Assembly: GCA_964574815.1 (NCBI GenBank) | Contig: CAZNPL010000033.1 | Coordinates: 1-64,000 of the forward strand | DNA from: CAZNPL01 sp964574815 | GTDB taxonomy: Bacteria > Planctomycetota > Phycisphaerae > UBA1845 | Reading direction: 5' to 3' | DNA: 64,000 nt | Notes under the pieces: generated by a model | Database searches by the model: none | Told to the model about the DNA's origin: nothing | The model's input: the letters and a program-made list of their open reading frames with translations, nothing else | Position numbers and translations under genes: made by a program | Shown here: piece after piece, positions 28,722-38,467 of the stretch | Layout of the letters: every line of letters begins with the position of its first letter | How positions within the stretch are numbered: the first letter of the stretch is position 1

Positions 28722-29108
28722 TCAATGATCGGCTTCTTTGGGATCTTGGGCGTCAGGTTCGCGTGTTTGCGGTTCGTCTCCAGACTCAGCACTTCTCCTG
28801 AAAGTCCATGTCGCCGTGCCGTGCGGCGCAAGGGCTGCATGCAGGCGCTCGCTTTGCGGCAACCATCTCCCAGCCAGGATTCCTTCCACGGTCAGGTCTT
28901 CGTCGAGTTCCTCCCAGCGGAGGGCGCGGCCACGAGCCTCGATGCGTACCCGGGCGAGTAGTTCGTCGTCTGCGTTACGCAGCCGGCGATACCTGTCGGC
29001 GGGGAAGCCGATTTCGCGGCCGTCTGCGAGCTCGACCCAGATTTTTCGGTCCTTGGCCCAGGCGCGTACCGCCGGGGAGATGCCGGCCACGTTACCGCAA
29101 ATACTCAT
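28722..29108 (-). CDS. Soluble DUF2442-like protein
   Basis: 128 residues. The core (KDRKIWVELADGREIGFPAD, then RALRWEELDEDLTVEGIL) follows the DUF2442 pattern of two strand pairs, a Trp and an acidic loop. The C-terminal 40 residues are charged and unstructured. ATG 29108 has AAAGGAT upstream. It sits 33 bases after the HEPN-partner gene and 58 bases before the membrane-bound DUF2442-like gene, all on the minus strand, so co-transcription is likely. DUF2442 has no firmly known function; proximity to a HEPN gene suggests a link with toxin-like modules, which is inference. Confidence 0.68.
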   Translation of the reverse strand: MSICGNVAGISPAVRAWAKDRKIWVELADGREIGFPADRYRRLRNADDELLARVRIEARGRALRWEELDEDLTVEGILAGRWLPQSERLHAALAPHGTATWTFRRSAESGDEPQTREPDAQDPKEADH

Positions 29109-29141
29109 GCGACATCCTTTCAAGCGCTTCGCGCGTACGGC

Positions 29142-29573
29142 TCAGGGGTTTCCGTATAGTTTGTTCACGTTGCGCTCAGACGCGAAAACAGCGCCCTCTT
29201 CGATATCCACGCCGTTAAACGTTACGTTGCGTATGTCGACAAGCCCCAACGGCTCGACACCGAGGAACCGCGCGAAAGAAAGAAAGTACGGGTCGTTCTC
29301 CCTGAGAATACCAATACGCTTAATCATGCGACTGTACGCTGAGTCGAGCTCCGCTACCTTCTCGGACACCACATTCATGCCCTTGCCGATGTCACGCGCG
29401 AGTGGTCTCGAGCCGAGCAGTAACACCCATTCATCAGAGGGGCGTGACTCGAACCGAGCGACGACAGCGAAGTAGAACGGACCATACCCGTCCTGGTCGA
29501 GAGCGTTGACCAGCTTGCGGATGGCTTCGAAGAACCCTCGTGGTCCTGTTGTCACCAGCGCTTGCGGAGCCAT
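29142..29573 (-). CDS. Unknown protein coupled to a HEPN gene
   Basis: 143 residues: MAPQALVTTGPRGFFEAIRK, a central IGKGMNVVSEKVAELDSAYS helix, and a strand-rich C-terminus (LVDIRNVTFNGVDIEEGAVF). I recognise no family and no catalytic motif. Its ATG at 29573 lies 22 bases inside the end of the HEPN gene, so the two are translationally coupled and probably work together. It is not a nucleotidyltransferase, the usual HEPN partner; one of those is encoded at 31716-32081 instead. Confidence 0.6.
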   Translation of the reverse strand: MAPQALVTTGPRGFFEAIRKLVNALDQDGYGPFYFAVVARFESRPSDEWVLLLGSRPLARDIGKGMNVVSEKVAELDSAYSRMIKRIGILRENDPYFLSFARFLGVEPLGLVDIRNVTFNGVDIEEGAVFASERNVNKLYGNP

Positions 29574-29971
29574 GGCAGTATTCCGTACTGACGTTTTCGC
29601 AAAGCCGCGAGTATCGCGTCGGCATCGGATTCCGTCACCGATCCGATCGGCCGATATCTCCAATCCGGACTCCACCTGGCAACGATGGACCAATTCGCGA
29701 AGAGCTTGGGATTTCGTTTAGCGGTGATTTCCGATTCGAACCCCGCAAGCAACTTGAGGTCGTCAAACCCGTGCGTCTTGAACTCTCCATGCAGTCGCTT
29801 TTCAGGGTAATCATTGATCTGTAACGTCTTGCAGATGCAAGCCTTGAGTGCGAGTTCCAGGACGTATCCGCACATGTACGCGGCAGCATCGTGCCGGCCG
29901 CGGTGCTGTAGTATCTGTGCATCACGTAACCGCTCTCGAGCAAGCCGCTGAAGTTCCTTGCGCGTCGGCAT
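29552..29971 (-). CDS. HEPN domain protein
   Basis: 139 residues. RHDAAAYMCGYVLELALKAC after an N-terminal helix (KELQRLARERLRDAQILQ) is the hallmark of the HEPN fold, seen in RNases and in MNT/HEPN toxin-antitoxin pairs. The classical Rx4-6H catalytic motif is not obvious, so it may be inactive or a non-nuclease member. ATG 29971 is 37 bases downstream of hutU on the same strand. The overlapping downstream gene is of unknown family. A nucleotidyltransferase of the MNT type lies on the far side of hutU, so the usual pair may have been split. Confidence 0.75.
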   Translation of the reverse strand: MPTRKELQRLARERLRDAQILQHRGRHDAAAYMCGYVLELALKACICKTLQINDYPEKRLHGEFKTHGFDDLKLLAGFESEITAKRNPKLFANWSIVARWSPDWRYRPIGSVTESDADAILAALRKRQYGILPWLRKRW

Positions 29972-30008
29972 CCCCGTTTCGTCCTCCCGCGTGCATTATA
30001 TACGAGTG

Positions 30009-31682
<1,674 letters not shown>

Positions 31683-31715
31683 GGTTGGTCCTCCTCGGCT
31701 TGCTGGGCAAGCACT

Positions 31716-32081
31716 TCAATCTCTTCGGGCGTCGGCATCGAGCGGCTCTCCGTAAAACTCGATCAGCTCGCGAAACCGCGGGTTCCCGTTGAGGTCCCGC
31801 AGGTCAACGGGGAAGGGGGTCAGGGTCTGCAGCTTCTCCCGCAACTCGTCTCGCTCGGTGGAGTTGAGGCCTTCGACGGCGATGTCGATGTCGCTCTTGG
31901 GGTGGAAAGTCCCTTTGACAAGCGAGCCGTAGAGGAATGCCCTCTTGACACCAGGCGCTGACCGCAGGGCTTCGACAAGCTTTGGCAGATCAGCGCGGGC
32001 GCGGGCGGTGGCCTCGGCGTTGCGGCGCTTTAACTCGGCGGTGTGCCGCCGGACGTTCTCAACGTACGGGGAAACGTCCAT
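31716..32081 (-). CDS. MNT-type minimal nucleotidyltransferase
   Basis: 121 residues. The nucleotidyltransferase signature is clear: AFLYGSLVKGTFHPKSDIDI, the GS-x10-D-x-D metal-binding motif, with a third acidic residue in PVDLRDLNG. Such minimal enzymes normally pair with HEPN proteins as antitoxins that adenylylate or AMPylate the toxin. Here it lies between hutH and hutU, while a HEPN gene sits just beyond hutU. A long helical N-terminus (HTAELKRRNAEATARARADL) precedes the core. ATG 32081 has no clear ribosome binding site. Identification is firm; its function in this context is inferred. Confidence 0.82.
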   Translation of the reverse strand: MDVSPYVENVRRHTAELKRRNAEATARARADLPKLVEALRSAPGVKRAFLYGSLVKGTFHPKSDIDIAVEGLNSTERDELREKLQTLTPFPVDLRDLNGNPRFRELIEFYGEPLDADARRD

Positions 32082-32143
32082 ATTGATATGATAACGCGCT
32101 GAAGACGCACAGGCGAACGATTCACTCTGTGGGCACCGGGCGA

Positions 32144-33703
32144 TTACGTCAGTGTACCGGCAGTTTTCTCGACCGCGGCCACGATTCGTTGCGAGCGTAA
32201 GAGTTCGAGGGACGTCTGTATATCCTCGCCGAACAGGCGGTCTTTTTCGGTGAAGGGGATGACCTCGCGGATGATGGTGTGGGCGATGCGTGGTCCGATG
32301 CCGGGTTTGAGGGGGGCGCGGAAGTCGAGGGCCTGGGCGGCGCACATCTGTTCGATGGCCAGCACGGTTTCGACGTTGGCCATGATGCGCCAGGCCTTGG
32401 TAGCGGCGGTGGCGCCCATGCTGACGTGGTCTTCCTGGCCGAGCGAGGTTGGGATTGAGTCGACGGACGCGGGGGAGGACAGCACCTTGTTTTCGTTGAC
32501 CAGGGCGGCGGCGGTGTAGTGGGGCAGCATGAATCCGCTGTTGAGGCCGGTGTCCTGCATCAGGAGGCTGGGCAGGTTGTCCTCGCCGCTGAGCAGCAGG
32601 TAGATGCGTCGTTCGGCGATGCTGGCGAGCTCGGCCAGCGCGATGGCGAGGTAGTCGAGTGCGAGGGCGAGCGGCTGGCCGTGGAAGTTTCCGCCGCTGA
32701 CGGCCGAGCCGTCGTCGAAGATGAGGGGGTTGTCGGTGACCGAGTTGATCTCGGTTTCGACGATTTCGGCTGCGTGGCGGACGGCGTCGCGAGAGGCGCC
32801 GTGAACCTGTGGGATGCAGCGAATCGAGTAGGGGTCCTGGACGCGGTCACAGCCTTCGTGGGACTGCATTATCTCGCTGTCGCGCAGCAGGAGGCGGAAG
32901 TTTTCGGCGGTCTCGACGGCGCCGCGGTGGGGGCGGAGCTCGTGGAGCCGGCTCTGGAAGGGTTTGCTGCTGCCGCGGATGGACTCGAGCGACATGGAGC
33001 CGACGACGTCGGCGTGTTTGAGCAGGCGTTGGGCGCGGACGATGATCGCGGCGGCGTAGGCGCTCATGAGCTGCGTGCCGTTGATCAGGGCGAGGCCTTC
33101 CTTGGCGCCGAGTCGAATGTGCTCGATGCCGTGTTCGGCGAAGGCCTCGGTCGCGGGGCGTTCGACGCCGTCGCAGCGCACCTTGCCGTCACCGATCATG
33201 GGAAGCACGACGTGGGCGAGCGGGGCCAGGTCGCCGCTGGCGCCGAGCGAACCTTGTTCGGGGACGAGCGGCAGGATGTCGTGATTGAGCATGTTGACGA
33301 GGCATTGGACGGTTTCGCGTCGGATGCCGCTGTGGCCCAGGCCAAGGGCGTGGATTTTGAAGAGGATCATCCATCGGACGATTGAGTCGGGCACGGGCGG
33401 TCCGACGCCGACGGCATGCGAGCGGATGAGGTTCTCCTGGAGCGTGTCGAGGTCCTGCCGCCCGACCCGTTTGCGGCAGAGGTGTCCGAAGCCGGTGTTG
33501 ATGCCGTAGACGGATTCGTCACCGGCCGCGATTCGGTCCACGACGGCGCGGGAGGCGTCGATGCGTTGCCACACGCGGTCGGCGACGTCGACAGCGAGCG
33601 GGCGGTCGTAGATGTCGTCGAGCAATGAGAATGAGATGGGCTCGCCGTCCAGTGATGCGTGGGCTGTCTCGGGTCTGGTGTTGGAATGCCGCAAATCCTC
33701 CAT
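32144..33703 (-). CDS. hutH: Histidine ammonia-lyase
   Basis: 519 residues, usual length. Removes ammonia from L-histidine to give urocanate, the first step of histidine degradation. The self-forming MIO cofactor triad Ala-Ser-Gly is in GSLGASGDLAPLAHV. The N-terminal YGINTGFGHL, SHAVGVGPPV and the SSPASVDSIPTSLGQEDHVS stretch with a conserved Gln/Glu/His are also intact. ATG 33703 has no strong Shine-Dalgarno but lies at the conserved distance from the catalytic Tyr region. First gene of the minus-strand hut run. Confidence 0.95.
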   Translation of the reverse strand: MEDLRHSNTRPETAHASLDGEPISFSLLDDIYDRPLAVDVADRVWQRIDASRAVVDRIAAGDESVYGINTGFGHLCRKRVGRQDLDTLQENLIRSHAVGVGPPVPDSIVRWMILFKIHALGLGHSGIRRETVQCLVNMLNHDILPLVPEQGSLGASGDLAPLAHVVLPMIGDGKVRCDGVERPATEAFAEHGIEHIRLGAKEGLALINGTQLMSAYAAAIIVRAQRLLKHADVVGSMSLESIRGSSKPFQSRLHELRPHRGAVETAENFRLLLRDSEIMQSHEGCDRVQDPYSIRCIPQVHGASRDAVRHAAEIVETEINSVTDNPLIFDDGSAVSGGNFHGQPLALALDYLAIALAELASIAERRIYLLLSGEDNLPSLLMQDTGLNSGFMLPHYTAAALVNENKVLSSPASVDSIPTSLGQEDHVSMGATAATKAWRIMANVETVLAIEQMCAAQALDFRAPLKPGIGPRIAHTIIREVIPFTEKDRLFGEDIQTSLELLRSQRIVAAVEKTAGTLT

Positions 33704-33783
33704 GGGAAAGGATTATAAGCGGCGAAAGCGCCGGTTCCAAACCGTGTCCGTATGGGTAGCAAACGCCGCTGGCACAGCTAGAG

Positions 33784-34269
33784 TCAGGCGGTTCGCGCAA
33801 TTGCGGCAAGAAGCAAAATGAGGAGCACGAGCTGCAGGGCGAAGCTCAGCCCGGAGATCGCGAGAGCAGAGCCTACGGCCCAGCGATGCCGCCGCGGCGG
33901 TATTCGCAGAATCCCGAAGGTCACGACGAAGACGACGAGTTGGTTCACGGTGCCAAGCACGAACGCCATGACGCAAGGGGTCACAGGCACGCTTCCCGAA
34001 AACGCGGCCACCACGGCCAGCACGAACGGCACAAGTCCGGCCAGTGCCCAGATCAAGAACGGGATACCGGATTTGAATCGGTCGATTGCAAGCTCTTTGC
34101 GTGCAAGCTTGGCCATCTCCGGAATCGAGCGACCGCATTCGGGGCAGCGGCCTTCGGCGTTCAGGCCACGAAGGTTGTATCCGCAGTTGATGCACGGGAC
34201 GTCGGCAACGATTGTTTCGTCGGCGGTGACAATCCGCCGTCCGTTTGTTGATTCCGGTTGGGCGGTCAC
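33784..34269 (-). CDS. Zinc-ribbon membrane protein
   Basis: 161 residues. An N-terminal zinc ribbon (CINCGYNLRGLNAEGRCPEC) precedes four hydrophobic helices (FLIWALAGLVPFVLAVVAAF onward) that reach the C-terminus. It belongs to the same broad family as the genes at 35207, 35762, 59376, 59938 and 7482 in this window. The ribbon is likely cytoplasmic. Starts at GTG 34269. Function unknown. Confidence 0.7.
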   Translation of the reverse strand: MTAQPESTNGRRIVTADETIVADVPCINCGYNLRGLNAEGRCPECGRSIPEMAKLARKELAIDRFKSGIPFLIWALAGLVPFVLAVVAAFSGSVPVTPCVMAFVLGTVNQLVVFVVTFGILRIPPRRHRWAVGSALAISGLSFALQLVLLILLLAAIARTA

Positions 34270-34401
34270 CCGTAGGCTTTCTCCCGCAAGTCCGATCGCG
34301 CCTTCACTGTGATGTGGTAATCAGAGCGATCCCGACGGGGATGGTACCAAAGATAAGACTCGTTCTCAGTGCGGCGGTGAGGGCAAGTCGGGCCGGCTTG
34401 C

Positions 34402-34593
34402 TCAATCGCCAGCGTCGGCGTGCGATTGCTGAAGATCAATGACTCGACCGTTGTCGCTTACGTGAATCGGGAGACCTTCGCGTTTTCGGCGCTCGACCTC
34501 TCGGTCGATGGCTTCGGCTAGGCCGTCGACCATATCCCGCACCCGTCCGTCGAGGAACGCCGCGTCAGGACTATCGGGCTTGTTCTGCGGCAC
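34402..34593 (-). CDS. Small partner of zeta-like kinase (possible antitoxin)
   Basis: 63 residues, acidic and helical: FLDGRVRDMVDGLAEAIDRE, VERRKREGLPIHV, NGRVIDLQ. The start (GTG 34593) lies 23 bases inside the end of the zeta-like gene, so the two are translationally coupled. Size, overlap and partner suggest a toxin-antitoxin or regulator pair. No family is recognised, and the toxin-first order is unlike classical epsilon-zeta. Confidence 0.6.
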   Translation of the reverse strand: MPQNKPDSPDAAFLDGRVRDMVDGLAEAIDREVERRKREGLPIHVSDNGRVIDLQQSHADAGD

Positions 34594-35152
34594 GTTGAAG
34601 CTCCAGGTATCGCTTCTCGTCTAGAATCACCGGTTGGCCACCCGCTTGGCTATGGGCAATGACCACGATGCTCTTTCCTGAATTATCGCATAATGACCAA
34701 GTGTTTGCCAGGGGTTGGTAGAGGTGGAAGAAGTTTCTGAGGCCTCGCCAAAACCGGCGCTCGATGTCGTCTGGCGGGATGTCGTGCCCGCCCTCGGCCA
34801 CGCGATCCGCAACACGGGATTTTGCGAGTTCGGCGGTTCTCAGGCTGATGAAAGCCAGATGAACGAGGTAGCCCTTCTTCTGGGCTTCCTGCAGGAAAGG
34901 GACGTGAGTTTTGGCAGCCAGTGTCGTTTCGAAAGCGAAGGATTGACCGGCGTCACGAAGCTCGCGCACCAACCTGAGCATGACGCGGGCCGCATCGACG
35001 GGTGAAGTTCCTGCCCCGAGGCTCTGCTGGATTACGTCAGCGTTGACAAACTTGCTTACGTGAAACCGGTACGGGAGAACCAAGTTTGCTCCCGTGGTCT
35101 TTCCGGCGCCGTTTGGTCCGGCAAGGATGAAGATTTCGGGTGGGCGCGGCAT
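34571..35152 (-). CDS. Zeta-toxin-like P-loop kinase
   Basis: 193 residues. IFILAGPNGAGKTTGANLVL is a Walker A loop as in zeta toxins and related UDP-N-acetylglucosamine kinases. FVNADVIQQSLG and SFAFETTLAAKTHVPFLQEA correspond to the substrate-binding Asp and the FETTL motif of this family, and VADRVAEGGHDIPPDDIERR to the lid arginines. Zeta toxins phosphorylate a peptidoglycan precursor; chromosomal relatives may act on other substrates. ATG 35152 begins right before the Walker strand. It overlaps a 63-residue gene downstream. Confidence 0.8.
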   Translation of the reverse strand: MPRPPEIFILAGPNGAGKTTGANLVLPYRFHVSKFVNADVIQQSLGAGTSPVDAARVMLRLVRELRDAGQSFAFETTLAAKTHVPFLQEAQKKGYLVHLAFISLRTAELAKSRVADRVAEGGHDIPPDDIERRFWRGLRNFFHLYQPLANTWSLCDNSGKSIVVIAHSQAGGQPVILDEKRYLELQRAAEQAR

Positions 35153-35206
35153 GGGACGTTATCTAGCACGTTATGCCGTCGGGGTACAGCCGTGGAGTGA
35201 ATGGCG

Positions 35207-35719
35207 TCATCTCATCATCGTGACAATAAGAGCGATGAGGATCGCCGCGACGGGCACGATGCCGAAGATGAAATTGACCGTGAGTGCGGCGATGACGGCC
35301 CTTCGGTCTTTCCAGGGCGGTCTCCAAAGAGCCGTCAGGCTGAGGAGGAAGATCCAGATTTCGATGGCGAGGCCGGCGGACAGCAACACGCCGCCAACAA
35401 CGAGTGTGCTTAACGCGGGCGACAACAGCGGTGTGGTCAAGAGTAACACCGCAACCGCCATTGAAGCGGCTCCGACCACGGACCACTTGAGATAGGGCAA
35501 ACCGGACGGCTCGCTCCTCTTGAGTATGGGGGCCAGCACCGAATTCGCGATCTCGGAGCCGCATTCCAGACAACGCCCGGCTGGATCGAGGCGACGGAGG
35601 TTGTAATCGCAGTGAATGCAGGGCAGGTCGATGGGGATCGGTTTCTCGAAGTCGGTGAGAATCGATTCGCGCGTCCGTCTCGTCAACGCTCTGATCTTCC
35701 GCTTCGATCTGGCCCCCAA
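35207..35719 (-). CDS. Zinc-ribbon membrane protein
   Basis: 170 residues. Zinc ribbon CIHCDYNLRRLDPAGRCLEC near residue 34 followed by four hydrophobic helices. Similar in plan to the neighbours at 33784 and 35762. The start is probably TTG 35719, which has GAGGGCGAG upstream; this is less certain than the rest. Function unknown. Confidence 0.65.
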   Translation of the reverse strand: MGARSKRKIRALTRRTRESILTDFEKPIPIDLPCIHCDYNLRRLDPAGRCLECGSEIANSVLAPILKRSEPSGLPYLKWSVVGAASMAVAVLLLTTPLLSPALSTLVVGGVLLSAGLAIEIWIFLLSLTALWRPPWKDRRAVIAALTVNFIFGIVPVAAILIALIVTMMR

Positions 35720-35761
35720 CGATCTCGCCCTCGCCTGCGGCGATAGCCATTCTTAACCACT

Positions 35762-36268
35762 TCACAGCATGGGGAACCCTATGCCTCTAATCGACTCGAT
35801 GAACCAAGCATAGTGCGCCAGAGCAGAGACCAGCGTAAAGACGCCAAGTCCTATTGCCAAGACGCTGGCCCACTGGTCGCGTTGCTGCATCTCCCGCGCA
35901 CGCGCATCACTGAGGGCAGCGATGGCCAGCACGAGCACTACGCACTCTGCCGCAAAGGCCGTCCAGAAAACGACGGCCTGCGCTTCAATGCCCAGCGAGT
36001 TCCAGGGGACGAATTGGTTGTGAATGACCAGTGCGCACGCGAACGCGGCGACCAGATATGGCAAACCGGATTGCGGCAAACGACTCCGTGGAATCTTGGC
36101 GAGGGTCTCATGTTTTGCCAACGACAGTTCATTTGATGACCCGCACTCGGGGCACTGGCCGTCAGGCATGGCCCCATTGAGATTGTGCCCGCAGCTTGCG
36201 CACGCAACGTCAGCACTTATTGGCACTCGCTGGCGAGACTGCGATCGCTTTTCAGTCGAGGTGTTCAT
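35762..36268 (-). CDS. Zinc-ribbon membrane protein
   Basis: 168 residues from ATG 36268. Ribbon CASCGHNLNGAMPDGQCPEC, then four hydrophobic helices (LVAAFACALVIHNQFV; AVVFWTAFAAECVVLVLAIA; WASVLAIGLGVFTLVSALA and a short last one). It lies 42 bases upstream of the paralog at 35207, same strand, so both may be one transcript. Function unknown. Confidence 0.68.
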   Translation of the reverse strand: MNTSTEKRSQSRQRVPISADVACASCGHNLNGAMPDGQCPECGSSNELSLAKHETLAKIPRSRLPQSGLPYLVAAFACALVIHNQFVPWNSLGIEAQAVVFWTAFAAECVVLVLAIAALSDARAREMQQRDQWASVLAIGLGVFTLVSALAHYAWFIESIRGIGFPML

Positions 36269-36347
36269 AGGGCAACTCGGTGCGCCGATGCGTCGGCGCA
36301 TGAAGAAACAACTTCAATGTTCCAGTCCCGTGGGCATACCCGCAAGT

Positions 36348-37355
36348 TCAATGCCCCGGGGCGAGGTCGGTGATTTTCTTTAGCACCTCCGGGTCGTCGG
36401 GAAGGAGGCCGAGGGGGACGACCCTGGGAACTACCTTTACCCAGATGGGTTCCTTTTCGAAGACCTGCTTGAAGAGGCGGTGGGCCTCTTCGATTCGGCC
36501 GGCGCTGTGGAGGGTGACGGCCTGCCAGAACGTGAGCTCGACGATCTCGGGGGCGATTCGGGCGGCCGCGGCGTATTCTTTCAGGGCTTGGTCGAAGTCT
36601 CCCTTCTCGACGAGCTCGTCACCGTGGTTGCTGTGGTCGTAGGCCCGCTGGAGACGGACCAGCCGCTTGAGCTCCTTGATGGGCGCCGGGTGGTCCTCGA
36701 CGCGCAGGTCGAACAGGCGGCCCTGCCAGGGCTTCTCCTGTCGTTGGCCGGAGACGATCAGGATGGCCGCGGACTGCTTTCCTCGGATGTCGCCGCCGGC
36801 GTTTTGGGCGGCCTCGAGAGCGGCCACCATGCGGTCGGCCAGGTCGCCCCGGGTTGTTTCGTACGCCTTCCGCATCGCCGGGACGACCTCGTCGTTCAGC
36901 ATGAGGTTGGCTTGGACGGAGAAGTTGTCGCCGGTTTCGTGGCCGGCGGCTTTGATGCACTTGTCGCCGGTGTGGACGGCGACGCGGCCTTTGGCATCGA
37001 TCATGGCCACCTGGCGTACATCGCGGCCTTCGTCCTCGGCCAGCAGCTTGTTCAACGCCTGCGACGGACTCATGCCTTCGCGCATGAGTCTCAGGCCTTC
37101 GGGCCCGTAGCTGACTTTAACAAGGGACTGGGTGGCGACGGCACCGACTCCGGGTTCGGCCCACGGCACGATCGGGCCGACGGAGAACCAGTGCGACTGG
37201 ACGGCAACGCCGAGTTGGCCGGTCTCGGAATCGCGGGCGACGATGGAGAAGGTGTGGACAAGGGGGCCGTCGGGCGGCGCGGCATCGACCGGGGTCGCGC
37301 ACCAAGGGGCGGTTAACAGAACCGTGCCGAGCATGAAACCGAGGTGCTTACACAT
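36348..37355 (-). CDS. Secreted DUF1028 (Ntn-hydrolase-like) protein
   Basis: 335 residues. Signal peptide MCKHLGFMLGTVLLTAPWCA. The DUF1028 domain (about 30-240) is recognised by HTFSIVARDSETGQLGVAVQ, GVGAVATQSLVKVSYGPEGL and VAVHTGDKC. This family has an Ntn-hydrolase fold with unproven activity. A C-terminal helical part (about 245-335) carries a TPR-like unit (GDFDQALKEYAAAARIAPEI; GRIEEAHRLFKQVFEKEP). ATG 37355 is supported by an AGGAG site; a longer frame lacks one. Confidence 0.82.
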   Translation of the reverse strand: MCKHLGFMLGTVLLTAPWCATPVDAAPPDGPLVHTFSIVARDSETGQLGVAVQSHWFSVGPIVPWAEPGVGAVATQSLVKVSYGPEGLRLMREGMSPSQALNKLLAEDEGRDVRQVAMIDAKGRVAVHTGDKCIKAAGHETGDNFSVQANLMLNDEVVPAMRKAYETTRGDLADRMVAALEAAQNAGGDIRGKQSAAILIVSGQRQEKPWQGRLFDLRVEDHPAPIKELKRLVRLQRAYDHSNHGDELVEKGDFDQALKEYAAAARIAPEIVELTFWQAVTLHSAGRIEEAHRLFKQVFEKEPIWVKVVPRVVPLGLLPDDPEVLKKITDLAPGH

Positions 37356-37505
37356 AATGCTTTCTCCTGTTGCGGAAGGTCTGACGGGAGCAACGAACAC
37401 CAAGAAGCCACATTCCACCACGTTAGTTTAACGCAATATGGCAATTCAAGGCAGGTGTCGGTGCAGCGCGGTGATGCAGCAGGGCGGCAGAGGCAACCGG
37501 CGTGT

Positions 37506-38309
37506 TCACGACGCCCGCGATTCGGCGGAGAGGTCGATCAGGTCGGAGAGGGTGCCTTCGGGGCTGTCGAACGGGGTAGGCTTGAGGACCTTGTTGTTGC
37601 CGACGGCGAGTTTCCTCGTAGGTGACGGCGTGCTGCTGCGGAAGCGGAGCTTGCGAGAGCCGAGTTCGATTTCGTCGCCGTCCTTGAGTTTTGCAAAGAC
37701 GCAGCGCTGGCCGTTCACGAGGGTGCCGTTCTCGCTGGAGCAGTCGAAGATTACGGGCCGGCTCAGGTACATGAAGACGACGGCGTGGATACGGGATATC
37801 TCGCGGTCGTCGATGGAGAAGTCGGCGTTGGGGCTGCGGCCCAGGGTCGACACCTCGCGGGGGAGTTTCCCAATGTGGCGGGTCTCGGTGTCCTCAATGG
37901 CGAGGATGCTGGGGTCGGGTTCGAGATCGACGATGACGGGGCTGTCCTGCCCGCTTTGCACCTCCGGTTCCGATATTCCGATCTTGAAGACCCATTGGCC
38001 GATCTTGAGTTCATCGCCATCGTCGAGGAACTCGTGCTCGGCCCGCAGGCCGTTTCTTAGGGTCCGGCCCTCGGTGGCGAGATCTCTGAGGATGACGCGG
38101 TAGCCTGTATTAACGATGACGCAATGTCTGCGGGCGACGCCGCTGTCACGCAGAACGAATTTACAGCCTCGTTTAGCGCCGAAGAGGGATGCGACGCGTC
38201 GAAGGAGAACGTTCTGGCCTGCTCCCGGTCCTTGGTGGATGGTGACCGAGGCGATGGGCGCCCCACTCGGGATAAAAGGCGCCTGCGTCTGAGCGGATTC
38301 GTCCTTCAT
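37506..38309 (-). CDS. Protein with two FHA domains
   Basis: 267 residues. The second FHA domain is clear: STLGRSPNADFSIDDREISR with the Gly-Arg and Ser-Arg/His phosphothreonine-binding residues, then DCSSENGTLVNGQ. The N-terminal half (KFVLRDSGVARRHCVIVNTG, RDLATEGRTLRNGLRA, LDDGDELKIGQWVFKI) is a first FHA domain. FHA domains bind phosphothreonine peptides, so the protein probably acts as a scaffold for Ser/Thr kinase signalling. ATG 38309. No kinase is in the window. Confidence 0.88.
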   Translation of the reverse strand: MKDESAQTQAPFIPSGAPIASVTIHQGPGAGQNVLLRRVASLFGAKRGCKFVLRDSGVARRHCVIVNTGYRVILRDLATEGRTLRNGLRAEHEFLDDGDELKIGQWVFKIGISEPEVQSGQDSPVIVDLEPDPSILAIEDTETRHIGKLPREVSTLGRSPNADFSIDDREISRIHAVVFMYLSRPVIFDCSSENGTLVNGQRCVFAKLKDGDEIELGSRKLRFRSSTPSPTRKLAVGNNKVLKPTPFDSPEGTLSDLIDLSAESRAS

Positions 38310-38467
38310 TCTGTTGTCCCGACGCGCTGAATCGCGCAGCGTGAGAAACGGGGGCGTTTCCCTCGTCGCCGGCGATTATGCGGACGACCAGTGAGCGCGA
38401 CCACAAGCGCACACGGCAACCTGGGCCCGTGTTCATCGTCAAGTGTAGAAAACAGGGTCCCTGAAAT

